This document shows positions 53,587-62,663 of a stretch of DNA of 64,000 nt, one piece after another. A program made the position numbers and the translations under genes. Below the pieces are notes generated by a model. The model made no database searches. It was given only the letters and a program-made list of their open reading frames with translations, and had not been told where the DNA came from. Source of the DNA: Eubacterium sp. (GTDB lineage Bacteria > Bacillota > Clostridia > Lachnospirales > Lachnospiraceae); NCBI GenBank assembly GCA_017437905.1, contig JAFRWY010000046.1, positions 34,188 to 98,187 of the forward strand. The letters are read 5' to 3'. The first letter of the stretch is position 1, and each line of letters starts with the position of its first letter.

Positions 53587-54882
53587 ATGGACTCCGGGTC
53601 GTGGATACAGCTGGGTATCCTGGTCGTGCTGCTCATCCTGTCCGGCGTTTTCTCGTCGGCGGAGACGGCACTGACAACGGTAAATCTGAATAAACTCCGG
53701 GCTCTGGTGGATGAGGGCGGACGTAAGGCGAAGAAGGCGGCACTGGTGCTCCGGCTTCGCGAGGACTCCGCGCGGCTTCTTACCACCGTGCTGATCGGCA
53801 ATAACATCGTGAACCTGTCGGCTTCGGCCCTGACAACGATCTTCGTGACAAAGGTCTTCGGTGACCGCCTGATCGGCGTGGCAACCGGGATCCTGACCTT
53901 TCTGGTCCTGCTTCTCGGAGAGATCGTTCCGAAGAATCTGGCGACGCTGTACAACCTGCAGCTCAGCCTTTTCTACTCAGTTCCGATCCGTGTGCTTTCC
54001 ATCGTCCTGACGCCGGTGATCTGGTTTCTGAACATCATTTCCAGAGGCATCTTCTTCCTGCTCAGGATCGATCCAGACAGGAAGGACCAGATGACGGAGT
54101 CGGAGCTCCGGGCCATCGTGGACGTCAGCCATGAGGAGGGCGTCATCGAGAAGGAAGAGCAGAAGATGATCACAAATGTGGTGGACTTCGGTGACGCGGT
54201 GGCGAAGGACGTTATGATCCCCCGTACGGATATGATCTGTGCGGAGGTGGATGCGGATTACAACGATCTGCTGAAGCTTCTGGAGGAAGAAACATTTTCA
54301 CGGCTTCCCGTGTACCAGGAGAGCCGGGACCATATCGTCGGTATCCTGCACGTAAAGGATCTGATCCTTTATGCGGAGAAATACGGACGAAATGCGGTGA
54401 AGGTGGAGAAGGTCATGCGGAAGCCGGTATTCGTATATGAATATCAGCGGACGGCGCAGATCTTCAAGGATATGAAGACCTCATCCACCACCATGTGTAT
54501 CGTTCTGGACGAATACGGGGTCACTGCAGGACTGATCACCATGGAGGACCTGATCGAAGAGATCGTCGGGGATATCCGCGACGAATACGATGAGGGCGAA
54601 GCGGAGTGGATCAAGAAGGTTTCCGAGGATGTGTACGACGTGGATGCTTCCGTGAAACTGGATGATCTGTCGGATGCTCTGGGGATCGATCTGGAGAGTG
54701 AGCATTACGATTCCGTGGGCGGACTGGTGATCGAACTGCTGGACCGGCTGCCGGATGAGGGGGATGCCGTGGAGAATGATAAGGTTCATCTGAAGGTAAC
54801 GGCCGTGGACCGAAACCGTGTGGAACGGGTAACGGTTACGGTGAAGACGCCTCCGGAAGGACAGGAGGACGAGACGGAGTAG
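53587..54882 (+). CDS. CNNM/CBS-domain membrane protein (hemolysin C family)
   Basis: A protein of 431 residues. The N-terminal CNNM domain (about 1-185) has three to four membrane helices with FSSAETALTTVNLNKLRAL and IGNNIVNLSASALTT, and LLGEIVPKN. Then two CBS domains (DVMIPRTDMICAEVDADY and KVMRKPVFVYEYQRTAQIF) and a C-terminal CorC_HlyC domain from about 350 (YDVDASVKLDDLSDALG). Relatives export magnesium or cobalt (CorC, MpfA); direct hemolysis is doubtful. The CBS pair probably senses ATP-Mg. Confidence 0.92.
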   Translation: MDSGSWIQLGILVVLLILSGVFSSAETALTTVNLNKLRALVDEGGRKAKKAALVLRLREDSARLLTTVLIGNNIVNLSASALTTIFVTKVFGDRLIGVATGILTFLVLLLGEIVPKNLATLYNLQLSLFYSVPIRVLSIVLTPVIWFLNIISRGIFFLLRIDPDRKDQMTESELRAIVDVSHEEGVIEKEEQKMITNVVDFGDAVAKDVMIPRTDMICAEVDADYNDLLKLLEEETFSRLPVYQESRDHIVGILHVKDLILYAEKYGRNAVKVEKVMRKPVFVYEYQRTAQIFKDMKTSSTTMCIVLDEYGVTAGLITMEDLIEEIVGDIRDEYDEGEAEWIKKVSEDVYDVDASVKLDDLSDALGIDLESEHYDSVGGLVIELLDRLPDEGDAVENDKVHLKVTAVDRNRVERVTVTVKTPPEGQEDETE

Positions 54883-54982
54883 ACGCTGCCGGCATCGGCA
54901 AAGCGCATGTTACGGTCCCGGTGTGCCGTTTCGTAAAGAAGGATCCGGTAACGGGCAGAAAATGGGAAAGTGAGAAAAACGC

Positions 54983-55903
54983 ATGGATGAACAGCTCCTG
55001 CAACTGAAACGGGAGATCCGGGAAATGATCCGGCTGGATTTCATCATTCCGGAGGATATTCCCGAGATCGAACTGTATATGGACCAGGTGACCCGGTTTA
55101 TGGATCAGCACCTGGAGAATAATAGGCGGACGGAAGAAGACAAGATCCTGACGAAGACCATGATCAACAACTACACGAAGAACCGTCTGCTTCCGCCCCC
55201 CAGGAATAAAAAGTACTCGAAGGAGCATATCATCCTTCTGATCTACATTTATTATCTGAAAAATGTACTTTCCATCGGAGACATCCAGCGGATCCTTACA
55301 CCCATGACGCTCCGGTACTTCGATGCGGAGAAGATGGGTGAGATCTACAATGACATCTATGAGCTGGAGAAGCCGCAGTATTTCAATATCGAAGCAAGTA
55401 CCGCGAAGGCGGCTCAGCTGGTGGAGAAGAAATTCCCCCGGGATAAGGATGAATATCTGAACAAGATGGCATTTATCTACCTGCTGGGGTATGACATGTT
55501 CAGTAAGAAGCGCCTGATCGAGAAGCTGATCGATGAACTGCCGGAGGTGGATCCGAAGGCGGCTCTGGCTGAAGTAAAGGCGGAAATGAAGGCGGAGAAG
55601 AAGGCGGAAAAGGCAGAGAAGGCCAGAAAGACTGCGGCCAGGAAGACTTCTGCCGGCCGGACGCTGAAGACCCCTGCAAAGAAGACAGCGGCAAAGAAGT
55701 CTGCGGCTCAGGGAAAGGCGGCGGTGAAGAAGACTGCAGCGCCGGGAAGGACGGCGGCGAAGAAACCGGCGGCACCTTCGGGGAAAACTCCTGGAAGGAA
55801 ACCGGCCCCGGGGAAGGCGGCTACGGGAAAGACGACCGTGAAGAAGAATACGGCCGGCAAAGCGCCGGTCAGGAAATCCGAGGCAAAGAAACGGGAAGAA
55901 TGA
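54983..55903 (+). CDS. DUF1836 protein with histone-H1-like tail
   Basis: A protein of 306 residues. Residues 15-180 form the DUF1836 domain, with DFIIPEDIPEIELYMDQVTR, TKTMINNYTKNRLLPPPRNK and KYSKEHIILLIYIYYLKNVL, a helix-turn-helix like MerR. The last 110 residues are unrelated: about 60 per cent Lys and Ala with Pro, Gly, Thr and Arg, in blocks such as AAKKPAAPSGKTPGRKP. This resembles H1-like bacterial tails (Hc1, AlgP), which bind DNA without sequence preference. DUF1836 proteins I know end without it. A role in transcription or nucleoid binding is inferred. Confidence 0.85.
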   Translation: MDEQLLQLKREIREMIRLDFIIPEDIPEIELYMDQVTRFMDQHLENNRRTEEDKILTKTMINNYTKNRLLPPPRNKKYSKEHIILLIYIYYLKNVLSIGDIQRILTPMTLRYFDAEKMGEIYNDIYELEKPQYFNIEASTAKAAQLVEKKFPRDKDEYLNKMAFIYLLGYDMFSKKRLIEKLIDELPEVDPKAALAEVKAEMKAEKKAEKAEKARKTAARKTSAGRTLKTPAKKTAAKKSAAQGKAAVKKTAAPGRTAAKKPAAPSGKTPGRKPAPGKAATGKTTVKKNTAGKAPVRKSEAKKREE

Positions 55904-55961
55904 TCTGTAAGCGTATTGGGGAATACGAAATACACAGAAAGATAAGAGGAATTACGGAAAA

Positions 55962-57590
55962 ATGATCAGTGCAAACAACGTCTCCCTTCGATTTGGCAAG
56001 AAAGCCCTGTTTGAAGAGGTCAACATCACATTTTCACCCGGGAACTGCTACGGTCTGATCGGTGCCAACGGTGCCGGCAAGTCCACATTCCTGAAGATCC
56101 TTTCGGGACAGCTGGAGACCACCAGCGGTGATATCACCATGGATCCGGGAGAGCGTCTCTCCATTCTGGAGCAGGATCACTTCAAATATGACGACTATAA
56201 TGTCATGGATACCGTGATCATGGGCAACAAACGGCTCTATGAGATCATGAAGGAGAAGGATGCCATTTATCTTAAGGAGGATTTCTCCGAGGAGGACGGG
56301 ATCCGCGCATCGGAACTGGAAGCGGAATTCGCGGAAATGGACGGCTGGAATGCGGAGAGCGATGCTGCGTCCCTGCTGAACGGCCTCGGGGTGGATACGG
56401 AATATCATTACGCACCCATGGCAGGCCTGGATGATAACCTGAAGGTGAAGGTGCTTCTGGCCCAGGCTCTGTTCGGAAATCCGGACAACCTGCTGCTGGA
56501 CGAGCCCACCAACCACCTGGATCTGGACGCCATCGCATGGCTGGAGGATTTCCTGATCGATTTCGAGAATACGGTGATCGTAGTCAGCCATGACCGTTAC
56601 TTCCTGAACCGTGTCTGCACGCATATCGCGGACCTTGATTACGGAAAGATCCAGATCTATGCCGGCAACTACGACTTCTGGTATGAGTCCAGCCAGCTGA
56701 TGATCCGTCAGATGAAGGAAGCCAACAAGAAGAAGGAAGAGCAGATCAAGGAACTGAAGGAATTTATCGCCCGGTTCTCCGCAAATGCCTCCAAATCCAA
56801 GCAGGCAACCTCCCGGAAGAAAGCCCTGGAGAAGATCCAGCTGGAGGAGATCCGTCCTTCCAGCCGCAAATATCCCTACATCGATTTCCGTCCGAAGCGT
56901 GATATCGGAAATGAGGTCCTGGAGGTGCATAACATTTCCAAGACGGTGGACGGCGTGAAACTGCTGGATAACATCAGCTTCACGGTGGGAAGGGAGGACA
57001 AGATCGCCTTTGTCGGACCGAATGTCCTTGCAACCACCATGCTGTTCAAGATCCTTGCGGGAGAAGAGGAGCCGGATGAGGGTAACTACAAATGGGGCGT
57101 TACCACATCCCAGGGTTATTTCCCGAAGGACAACACGAAGGAATTTGATAATGACCTGATCATCGTGGACTGGCTGACCCAGTAATCGGATGATAAGGAT
57201 GCCACCTATGTACGCGGTTTCCTGGGGCGGATGCTTTTCGCAGGGGATGACGGCGTGAAGAAGCTGAAGGTCCTGTCCGGTGGTGAGAGAGTGCGCTGTC
57301 TCTTCTCCAAACTGATGATCATGGGTACCAACTGTCTGATCCTGGACGAGCCCACGAACCATCTGGACATGGAATCCATCACATCACTCAACAATGCGCT
57401 GATCAAGTTCCCGGGCGTGGTGCTCTTTGCCTGCCAGGACCATCAGTTCATCCAGACCACCGCGAACCGTATCATCGAGCTGACCTCCAACGGCATGATC
57501 GACAAGCAGACCACCTACGACGAGTATCTGGCCAGCGACGAACTTGCAAGAAAGCGTCAGATCATGAATATGGACCGGCCGGAGGACTAG
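55962..57590 (+). pseudogene. ABC-F ATPase gene with one in-frame stop
   Basis: The reading frame codes for 542 residues, the normal ABC-F length, but a TAA at 57183-57185 cuts it after residue 407. Both sides stay in the same frame: upstream ends IIVDWLTQ and downstream continues SDDKDATYVRGFLGRMLF. Relatives usually have Tyr at this place (WLTQYS), so one change, TAY to TAA, explains it. First ABC unit: GANGAGKST and LLLDEPTNHLD. Second unit: Walker A region VGPNVLATTMLFK lacks GKS/T, but VLSGGERVRC and LILDEPTNHLD (after the stop) are intact. ABC-F proteins act on ribosomes. TAA is a normal stop elsewhere here, so reassignment is not likely. Sequencing error is possible. Confidence 0.8.
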
Positions 57591-57604
57591 ATCCATCCTT
57601 ATAT

Positions 57605-57649
57605 AAAAGCACATGCCTCTTCATTTACTTGAGGAGGCATGTGCTTTTT
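57605..57649. terminator. Bidirectional terminator after the ABC-F gene
   Basis: AAAAGCACATGCCTC (57605-57619) pairs with GAGGCATGTGCTTTT ending near 57648, around a 14-base loop. T or A runs lie at both ends, and the genes converge here. Confidence 0.92.
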
Positions 57650-57679
57650 GCATAAGCCGGAACCGGCTTCGGATTCCGT

Positions 57680-58669
57680 TTATTTCAGATCGAAAATGTA
57701 GCGGAGGAACCGCTCTGCGTTGTATTTGTTGCCGTCGCCGCTGCAGGGGAAGGCCATATACAGCTTCTGACGGATCCCGAGGCTCTTCGCAAATGCGGTT
57801 TCCGAAATGTCATATGCGTAGAAATAGTTCTTCCCGGTGGAATCCGGCGCATCCACCTGATACTTCCGGAGAGCCAGAACCGTTTCGGGAGAAATGATCG
57901 TCTCCGGATCCAGCGCGATCGAACAGGTGCTGCAGAACTCCAGACCGGCCCGGTCGGTGATCAGCACGTCATAGAAGTCCGTGGTACAGAGAGCCGGGAA
58001 CTGGGTCAGCGAGAAATCATAAGGATCGTTGTTATACTGCTGTTCATAGGTGTCCAGATCGAAATGGACCGTATTCTCTACTTTAAATATGCCGATATCC
58101 TCGGTGTTCTGTCCGTCGGGGGAGGTGTAAGCCTTGTAGTCGCTGAAGTTTTCCTCCGTGATCTCGTATTCCTGCATATTTGCAAACGCGATGGAAAGGG
58201 CAACGGGGCGGGAACTGGTCTTTATCGCCACGATGAAAAGTGCGGCGATCAGGATACCGCCGATGATAAAGATCAGATGCCATTTAAAATAGGAAAGCAG
58301 ATATTCCACCTTCTGCATCCGGGCCATGCCTTCCATCTCTTTTTTTATGCGCTGCTTCTTTACGGCCCAGCGCTGACGGAAGGGCAGCTGGCTCATTTCC
58401 AGATTGTCCTCATGGAGCTCGTCGTCCTCGTCAGGCTCCTTCGGCGCCACCTCCACGATCTGGCCGGCAATGGTTTTGACCGTGGTGGGAATGACTTTCC
58501 GGTCATCTGCTTCATTTACGGCCGGGTTGGTGACAGGATCCTTATCCTTCTTTGCGGGTTCATCCGTGCGCGGCTTTTCGGCCGGGGAGGTTTTATTGTT
58601 CCGGGCAGATTGACTGCTCTTTGTTCCGGAACCGGACCGGTTGCCGGATTTTTTCTTTTTTGAAGACAT
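57680..58669 (-). CDS. Single-span membrane protein, unknown
   Basis: A protein of 329 residues from the ATG at 58669, after CAGGAG. Residues 1-60 are Lys/Ser/Asn-rich and disordered (SSKKKKSGNRSGSGTKSSQS). An acidic stretch follows (DEDDELHEDN), then a basic coil, one membrane helix (131-149) and an external domain of 180 residues with no family I recognise. That domain has CSTCS (near 255-260) and many Tyr and Asp residues. By topology the long basic/acidic part is inside. It may be a regulator or assembly factor; no neighbour explains it. Confidence 0.65.
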   Translation of the reverse strand: MSSKKKKSGNRSGSGTKSSQSARNNKTSPAEKPRTDEPAKKDKDPVTNPAVNEADDRKVIPTTVKTIAGQIVEVAPKEPDEDDELHEDNLEMSQLPFRQRWAVKKQRIKKEMEGMARMQKVEYLLSYFKWHLIFIIGGILIAALFIVAIKTSSRPVALSIAFANMQEYEITEENFSDYKAYTSPDGQNTEDIGIFKVENTVHFDLDTYEQQYNNDPYDFSLTQFPALCTTDFYDVLITDRAGLEFCSTCSIALDPETIISPETVLALRKYQVDAPDSTGKNYFYAYDISETAFAKSLGIRQKLYMAFPCSGDGNKYNAERFLRYIFDLK

Positions 58670-58862
58670 ATTTACTACTCCTGAAATGCTTTTCTTTGTG
58701 CGCAGAAACCATTCTATCACAGAAAATGAAATCATGCACAAAAAAAATGCAGGAAAATGGCCCGAAAAACAGAAAAAACTGTTAAATGCAACAATTCCGA
58801 GTTTAATTTGTAACAGTTTTGTTAAACTTGTACATAAAAACGGGAAAAAACCAAAAAAAGAG

Positions 58863-58891
58863 TTGCATTATTGTTTATTATGTCCTATAAT
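58863..58891 (+). promoter_or_regulatory. Sigma-A promoter of the sugar ABC operon
   Basis: TTGCAT (58863-58868), 17 bases, TATAAT (58886-58891). TCGCGA-GGAGAA-TCGCGA (58901-58918), two copies of a palindrome, lies at the expected transcript start and could be an operator. The leader to the GTG start is about 225 bases with small hairpins (for example ACCCG and CGGGT near 58940-58960) but no riboswitch I recognise. Confidence 0.8.
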
Positions 58892-59122
58892 ACAGATATG
58901 TCGCGAGGAGAATCGCGATAAATACATTATGTTCGTGTACCCGTTTAAAGGATTTCGGGTAACACGGTAAGGCATTCGGAACGGATGTCTGATGGATCCG
59001 GCTTCATTTTGAAGGACGGAGTTAAGTATCTCGGGTACTTGATGATGGACGTTAGAAGTGCGGCAGGCTTCGGATGACAGAAGGAAAGAACGCCAAAACC
59101 ACAATTAAAGGAGGGTTTTTTT

Positions 59123-60571
59123 GTGAAGAAGTTCAAAAAGGCACTTGCGCTTTCCATGACACTTGCTATGGGTCTTTCCATGGTAGCATGTGGAGGCGAC
59201 AGTAAGGACACAAGCACATCTACCGACACATCAGCACCGGTTACAGAGGCTGCAACCGGAACAGCTACAGAAGCTACTACGGGCGCTGATACCGGAGCAA
59301 CTGAGGCACCGTCTGGTGACGTTATTACATCCATCGATGGCAAGGTTACCCTTGACATGACAGGATGGGACGCATCCAAGAAGATCTACGGTTATTCCTG
59401 GGATGATGACTTCGGCAAGAAGCTCGATGTTGTATTCGAGAATCAGCCGGCTCTGAAGGATTACTTCGAGTACATCAACCTCGGTGTTGCGTCTGAGGAG
59501 TCTCTGACAGCTATCGATGCTGCATTCACATCTGACAAGTATCCGTCTCTGATCCCGTCTGACGTTGGATCTTCCAAGTATTGGATCAATGATGATACCA
59601 AGACTCTTGATCTTAAGTCCATCGGATTCACAGATGACATGCTTGCAGATTCCTATCAGTTTGCTAAGGATTTCTCTGACTACAATGGTCAGCTGAAGGC
59701 TGTTACATGGCAGACAACCGCTGGTTCTGTATTCTACAACCGCAAGATCGCTAACGAAGTATTCGGTACAGACGATCCGGCACAGATCCAGGAGAAGATC
59801 AAGGATTGGGATTCCTTCTTCGCAGCAGCTGAAGAGCTGAAGGCAAAGGGATACAAGATCGTATCCAGCCCGCAGGAAGTTTACTATGCAATCACAAATA
59901 CACGTACAGATTCCTGGGTATCCGCTGATGGTTCTACCTTCACACCGGATGCTACGATCACACAGTACATCGAAGTTGCTAAGAAGCTTGCTGATGGCGA
60001 TTACACCAACATGGTTAACATGTGGGATGGTTCCTGGTTCTCCAACATGGCTGGTGAAGGCGGAAACGTATTCTGCTACTTCGCTTGCCCGTGGATGATC
60101 GGACAGTTTACCGGCAACGGCGCTGGTGATGGTACTTGGGGTACAGTTGTTGGACCGACAAGCTACTATTGGGGCGGTACCTATGTATGCGTAGGTAAGG
60201 ATACTCCGAATCCGGAACTTTGCAAGTTCATCCTTTATGAGCTTACATGTGACGCTGACATCATGGTTCAGATCACAAACAAGACCGGTGATGCTGTAAA
60301 CAACAAGGCAGCTAACGCTAAGCTGGCTGCAGATGGTGTTCCGGCAGACAACGCTGGTTTCAAGCTCTTCAACCAGAATCCTTATGAGACATGGGCAGCA
60401 GCAGCTGAGGGTATCAACACCAAGGCCGTAAGTGCTTATGACAAGCCGTATGAGGCGATCATCAAGGCAGCAGCTGATGGTTACATCACAGGAACCTACA
60501 GCAGCGTTGACGAAGCTCTTGATTACATCAAGAACGAGTCCGCAGCTCTTGGTATCCCGGCAGCTGAATAA
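59123..60571 (+). CDS. ABC sugar-type substrate-binding lipoprotein
   Basis: A protein of 482 residues starting at GTG 59123 (AAAGGAGGG upstream). The lipoprotein signal ends LSMVACG (Cys 23), followed by a Thr/Ala-rich linker. The rest is a family 1 extracellular solute-binding fold, with FYNRKIANEVFG and WAAAAEGINTKAV. Codons such as GCT, GTT and ACA are more frequent than in neighbouring genes, which is usual for highly expressed proteins. Two MalF/MalG-type permeases follow, so the import of a sugar or oligosaccharide is likely. The ATPase (MsmK type) is not in this cluster and is probably shared. Confidence 0.9.
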   Translation: MKKFKKALALSMTLAMGLSMVACGGDSKDTSTSTDTSAPVTEAATGTATEATTGADTGATEAPSGDVITSIDGKVTLDMTGWDASKKIYGYSWDDDFGKKLDVVFENQPALKDYFEYINLGVASEESLTAIDAAFTSDKYPSLIPSDVGSSKYWINDDTKTLDLKSIGFTDDMLADSYQFAKDFSDYNGQLKAVTWQTTAGSVFYNRKIANEVFGTDDPAQIQEKIKDWDSFFAAAEELKAKGYKIVSSPQEVYYAITNTRTDSWVSADGSTFTPDATITQYIEVAKKLADGDYTNMVNMWDGSWFSNMAGEGGNVFCYFACPWMIGQFTGNGAGDGTWGTVVGPTSYYWGGTYVCVGKDTPNPELCKFILYELTCDADIMVQITNKTGDAVNNKAANAKLAADGVPADNAGFKLFNQNPYETWAAAAEGINTKAVSAYDKPYEAIIKAAADGYITGTYSSVDEALDYIKNESAALGIPAAE

Positions 60572-60609
60572 TCGCTGAGATTATCGACTTATAACAAATG
60601 GACTTTGCA

Positions 60610-60645
60610 CGCATCAGCACATGTGATGTGCTGATGCGTGTCTTT
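60610..60645 (+). terminator. Hairpin between binding protein and permease genes
   Basis: CGCATCAGCACAT (60610-60622) pairs perfectly with ATGTGCTGATGCG (60626-60638), then TGTCTTTTG. Such hairpins often end part of the transcripts or protect the upstream message, giving more binding protein than permease. Confidence 0.8.
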
Positions 60646-60667
60646 TGAAAAGGGAGGAGGTTACCAA

Positions 60668-61606
60668 TTGAAAAAGCAAAAGACTGTGGAGCACGGGAAA
60701 TACGGGGTTATTTTCATTGTTCCGTTTTTTCTAGTATTCTTCGTATTTCAATTGTATCCGCTGATTTATACGTTCTATAATTCCCTGCTTTTTCAGCCCA
60801 GACGAGAGGTAGATCCTGAATTCGGTATGGGCAACTTCACAAACTTTGTCTTTGGAAAGATGGGACAAGGAGAAATCTGGAAAGCCCTTGCCATCACTGC
60901 AGTGCTTTGGATCCTGAACTTTATTCCTCAGATCCTGCTGTCTCTTCTCCTCGCCGCATGGTTTACAGATGTACGTTACCACCTTAAGGGAACCGGTGCG
61001 TACAAGGTTATCATGTATATGCCGAATATCATTACGGCAGCAACTATCGGATTCTTGTTCTACAGTCTCTTTACTGTAGACGGACCATTGACAACTTTGT
61101 TACGAAGTATGGGGATAGCCGGAAAGAACGGTATCCTGATGAGTGGCTGGGCATCACTGCTCATCATTGCCTTCATCCAGTTCTGGATGTGGTATGGCAA
61201 TACAATGATCGTGCTTACAGCAGGTATTCTTGGTATCAACCCGGCACTGTATGAGGCGGCCATGGTGGATGGAGCAAGCTCGAAGCAGCAGTTCTTCAAG
61301 ATTACTCTGCCGCTTCTGAAGCCGATCCTGCAGTACACACTCGTTACATCTGCGATCGGTGGTCTGCAGATGTTCGATATCCCGGCACTGTTCAATGATG
61401 GTGGCCCGGTTGTAAAACTTGCAAGCGGTACATCCGTCAATTCCACCACCACCGTTATGATGTTGATCAAAAAGTATTCAGACGCCGGAACTCTGAACAA
61501 CACGGGACGTGCGGCTGCATACTCTGTAATACTCTTTTTCGTAACCATGTTGGTAAGTCTTATCTTCTATAAGGCCACTCAGGATAAATCTAAGGATGGG
61601 AGGTAA
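60668..61606 (+). CDS. Sugar ABC transporter permease (MalF type)
   Basis: A protein of 312 residues from TTG 60668, 7 bases after AGGGAGGAGG. Six membrane helices. The EAA loop that contacts the ATPase reads YEAAMVDGASSKQQFFKITL, as in MalF-type permeases. It forms a heterodimer with the next gene product, and its stop almost touches that gene's start. Confidence 0.94.
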   Translation: MKKQKTVEHGKYGVIFIVPFFLVFFVFQLYPLIYTFYNSLLFQPRREVDPEFGMGNFTNFVFGKMGQGEIWKALAITAVLWILNFIPQILLSLLLAAWFTDVRYHLKGTGAYKVIMYMPNIITAATIGFLFYSLFTVDGPLTTLLRSMGIAGKNGILMSGWASLLIIAFIQFWMWYGNTMIVLTAGILGINPALYEAAMVDGASSKQQFFKITLPLLKPILQYTLVTSAIGGLQMFDIPALFNDGGPVVKLASGTSVNSTTTVMMLIKKYSDAGTLNNTGRAAAYSVILFFVTMLVSLIFYKATQDKSKDGR

Positions 61607-61612
61607 TTGAAG

Positions 61613-62473
61613 ATGGACCAGGAAATCAAAGGATTAAACCATAGGAAAGTCGGACGTTATATCGTCTGCATTCTGCTTTGTCTCGTTTCGATTTTTCCGT
61701 TTTACATTTTGATCGTGAACTCCACACTGGCATCTAAGGATATTACAACCGGCCTTAAGTTCCTGCCCGGCGGCGAATTCTTCAATAACTTTAAGAATCT
61801 GCTTGCCAGCGGCGCGAAGACAAGTGGTGTCAACGTCCTTCAGGCTATGCTGAACTCGTTGATCGTAACCGTGCCGGCAACCGTCCTTCAGATCTATTTC
61901 GGTTCACTTACTGCATATGCAGTAACTGCTTACAACTTTAAGGGAAAGAAGTTTGTCTGGGCATTTATCTATGCGATCATGATGATCCCGACGCAGGTTT
62001 CTATCGTAGGTTTCATTAAGGTATGTCAGCTGACACACCTGTACGGAACATTCCTGCCGCTCATCATTCCCGCAATGGCTGCACCGACAACCGTATACTT
62101 CATGAAGCAGTATATGGAAACCGGTCTCTCCCTCGAGATCGTTGAAGCAGCACGTATCGATGGATCATCCGAGTTTGCAACCTTTAACAGGATCGTTCTT
62201 CCGCTTTTGAAGCCGGCTATGGCTACTCAGGCGATCTTCGGTTTCGTAGGGACCTGGAACAACCTGTACACACCGTCTATCATCCTTGCTACCGAGCGTA
62301 ACAAGATGACCATGCCGATGTATGTATCCTCGCTGAGATCCAACGATAAGGACCGTGACTGGGGTCTGATCTACTGCGGACTTCTTACCACCGTTATCCC
62401 GATCCTCGTTATGTACTTCTTCCTTTCGAAGTACATCATCGCAGGTGTCGCACTTGGTGGTGTAAAGGAGTAG
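61613..62473 (+). CDS. Sugar ABC transporter permease (MalG type)
   Basis: A protein of 286 residues. ATG 61613 is 9 bases after GGGAGG; TTG 61607 is only 3 bases away and less likely. Six membrane helices, starting with YIVCILLCLVSIFPFYILIV, and the EAA loop VEAARIDGSSEFATFNRIVL. C-terminal GVALGGVKE is typical of MalG-type subunits. Together with the MalF-type protein and the lipoprotein it makes a carbohydrate importer without its own ATPase. Confidence 0.94.
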   Translation: MDQEIKGLNHRKVGRYIVCILLCLVSIFPFYILIVNSTLASKDITTGLKFLPGGEFFNNFKNLLASGAKTSGVNVLQAMLNSLIVTVPATVLQIYFGSLTAYAVTAYNFKGKKFVWAFIYAIMMIPTQVSIVGFIKVCQLTHLYGTFLPLIIPAMAAPTTVYFMKQYMETGLSLEIVEAARIDGSSEFATFNRIVLPLLKPAMATQAIFGFVGTWNNLYTPSIILATERNKMTMPMYVSSLRSNDKDRDWGLIYCGLLTTVIPILVMYFFLSKYIIAGVALGGVKE

Positions 62474-62516
62474 ACCAGTATGCTGCTCTGCAGCGTATGG
62501 ACATGACAGAAGCAAT

Positions 62517-62549
62517 AAGAGCCGTGTGGAGCGTTCACACGGCTCTTTT
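62517..62549 (+). terminator. Terminator of the sugar ABC operon
   Basis: AGAGCCGTGTG pairs with CACACGGCTCT around GAGCGTT, followed by TTTT. Confidence 0.88.
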
Positions 62550-62566
62550 CCTATGAAAAAGAAGGA

Positions 62567-62595
62567 TTGCGTTGTTCCTCAGGTTTTGATATAAT
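62567..62595 (+). promoter_or_regulatory. Sigma-A promoter of the DUF624 gene
   Basis: TTGCGT (62567-62572), 17 bases, TATAAT (62590-62595), about 65 bases before ATG 62664. Confidence 0.8.
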
Positions 62596-62663
62596 CCATC
62601 ATATGTGTGACAGGCAATACGTGCCGCTTCACACCTGGAGCAATGCAGAAAGGGATAGTTGTT

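Noticed and set aside
57183-57185. Stop codon reassignment or programmed readthrough at the ABC-F TAA
   Set aside because: TAA ends many other genes here (for example dapA, thrC, the rubredoxin), and no UGA/selenocysteine-type context or slippery site is seen. A point mutation or sequencing error is simpler.
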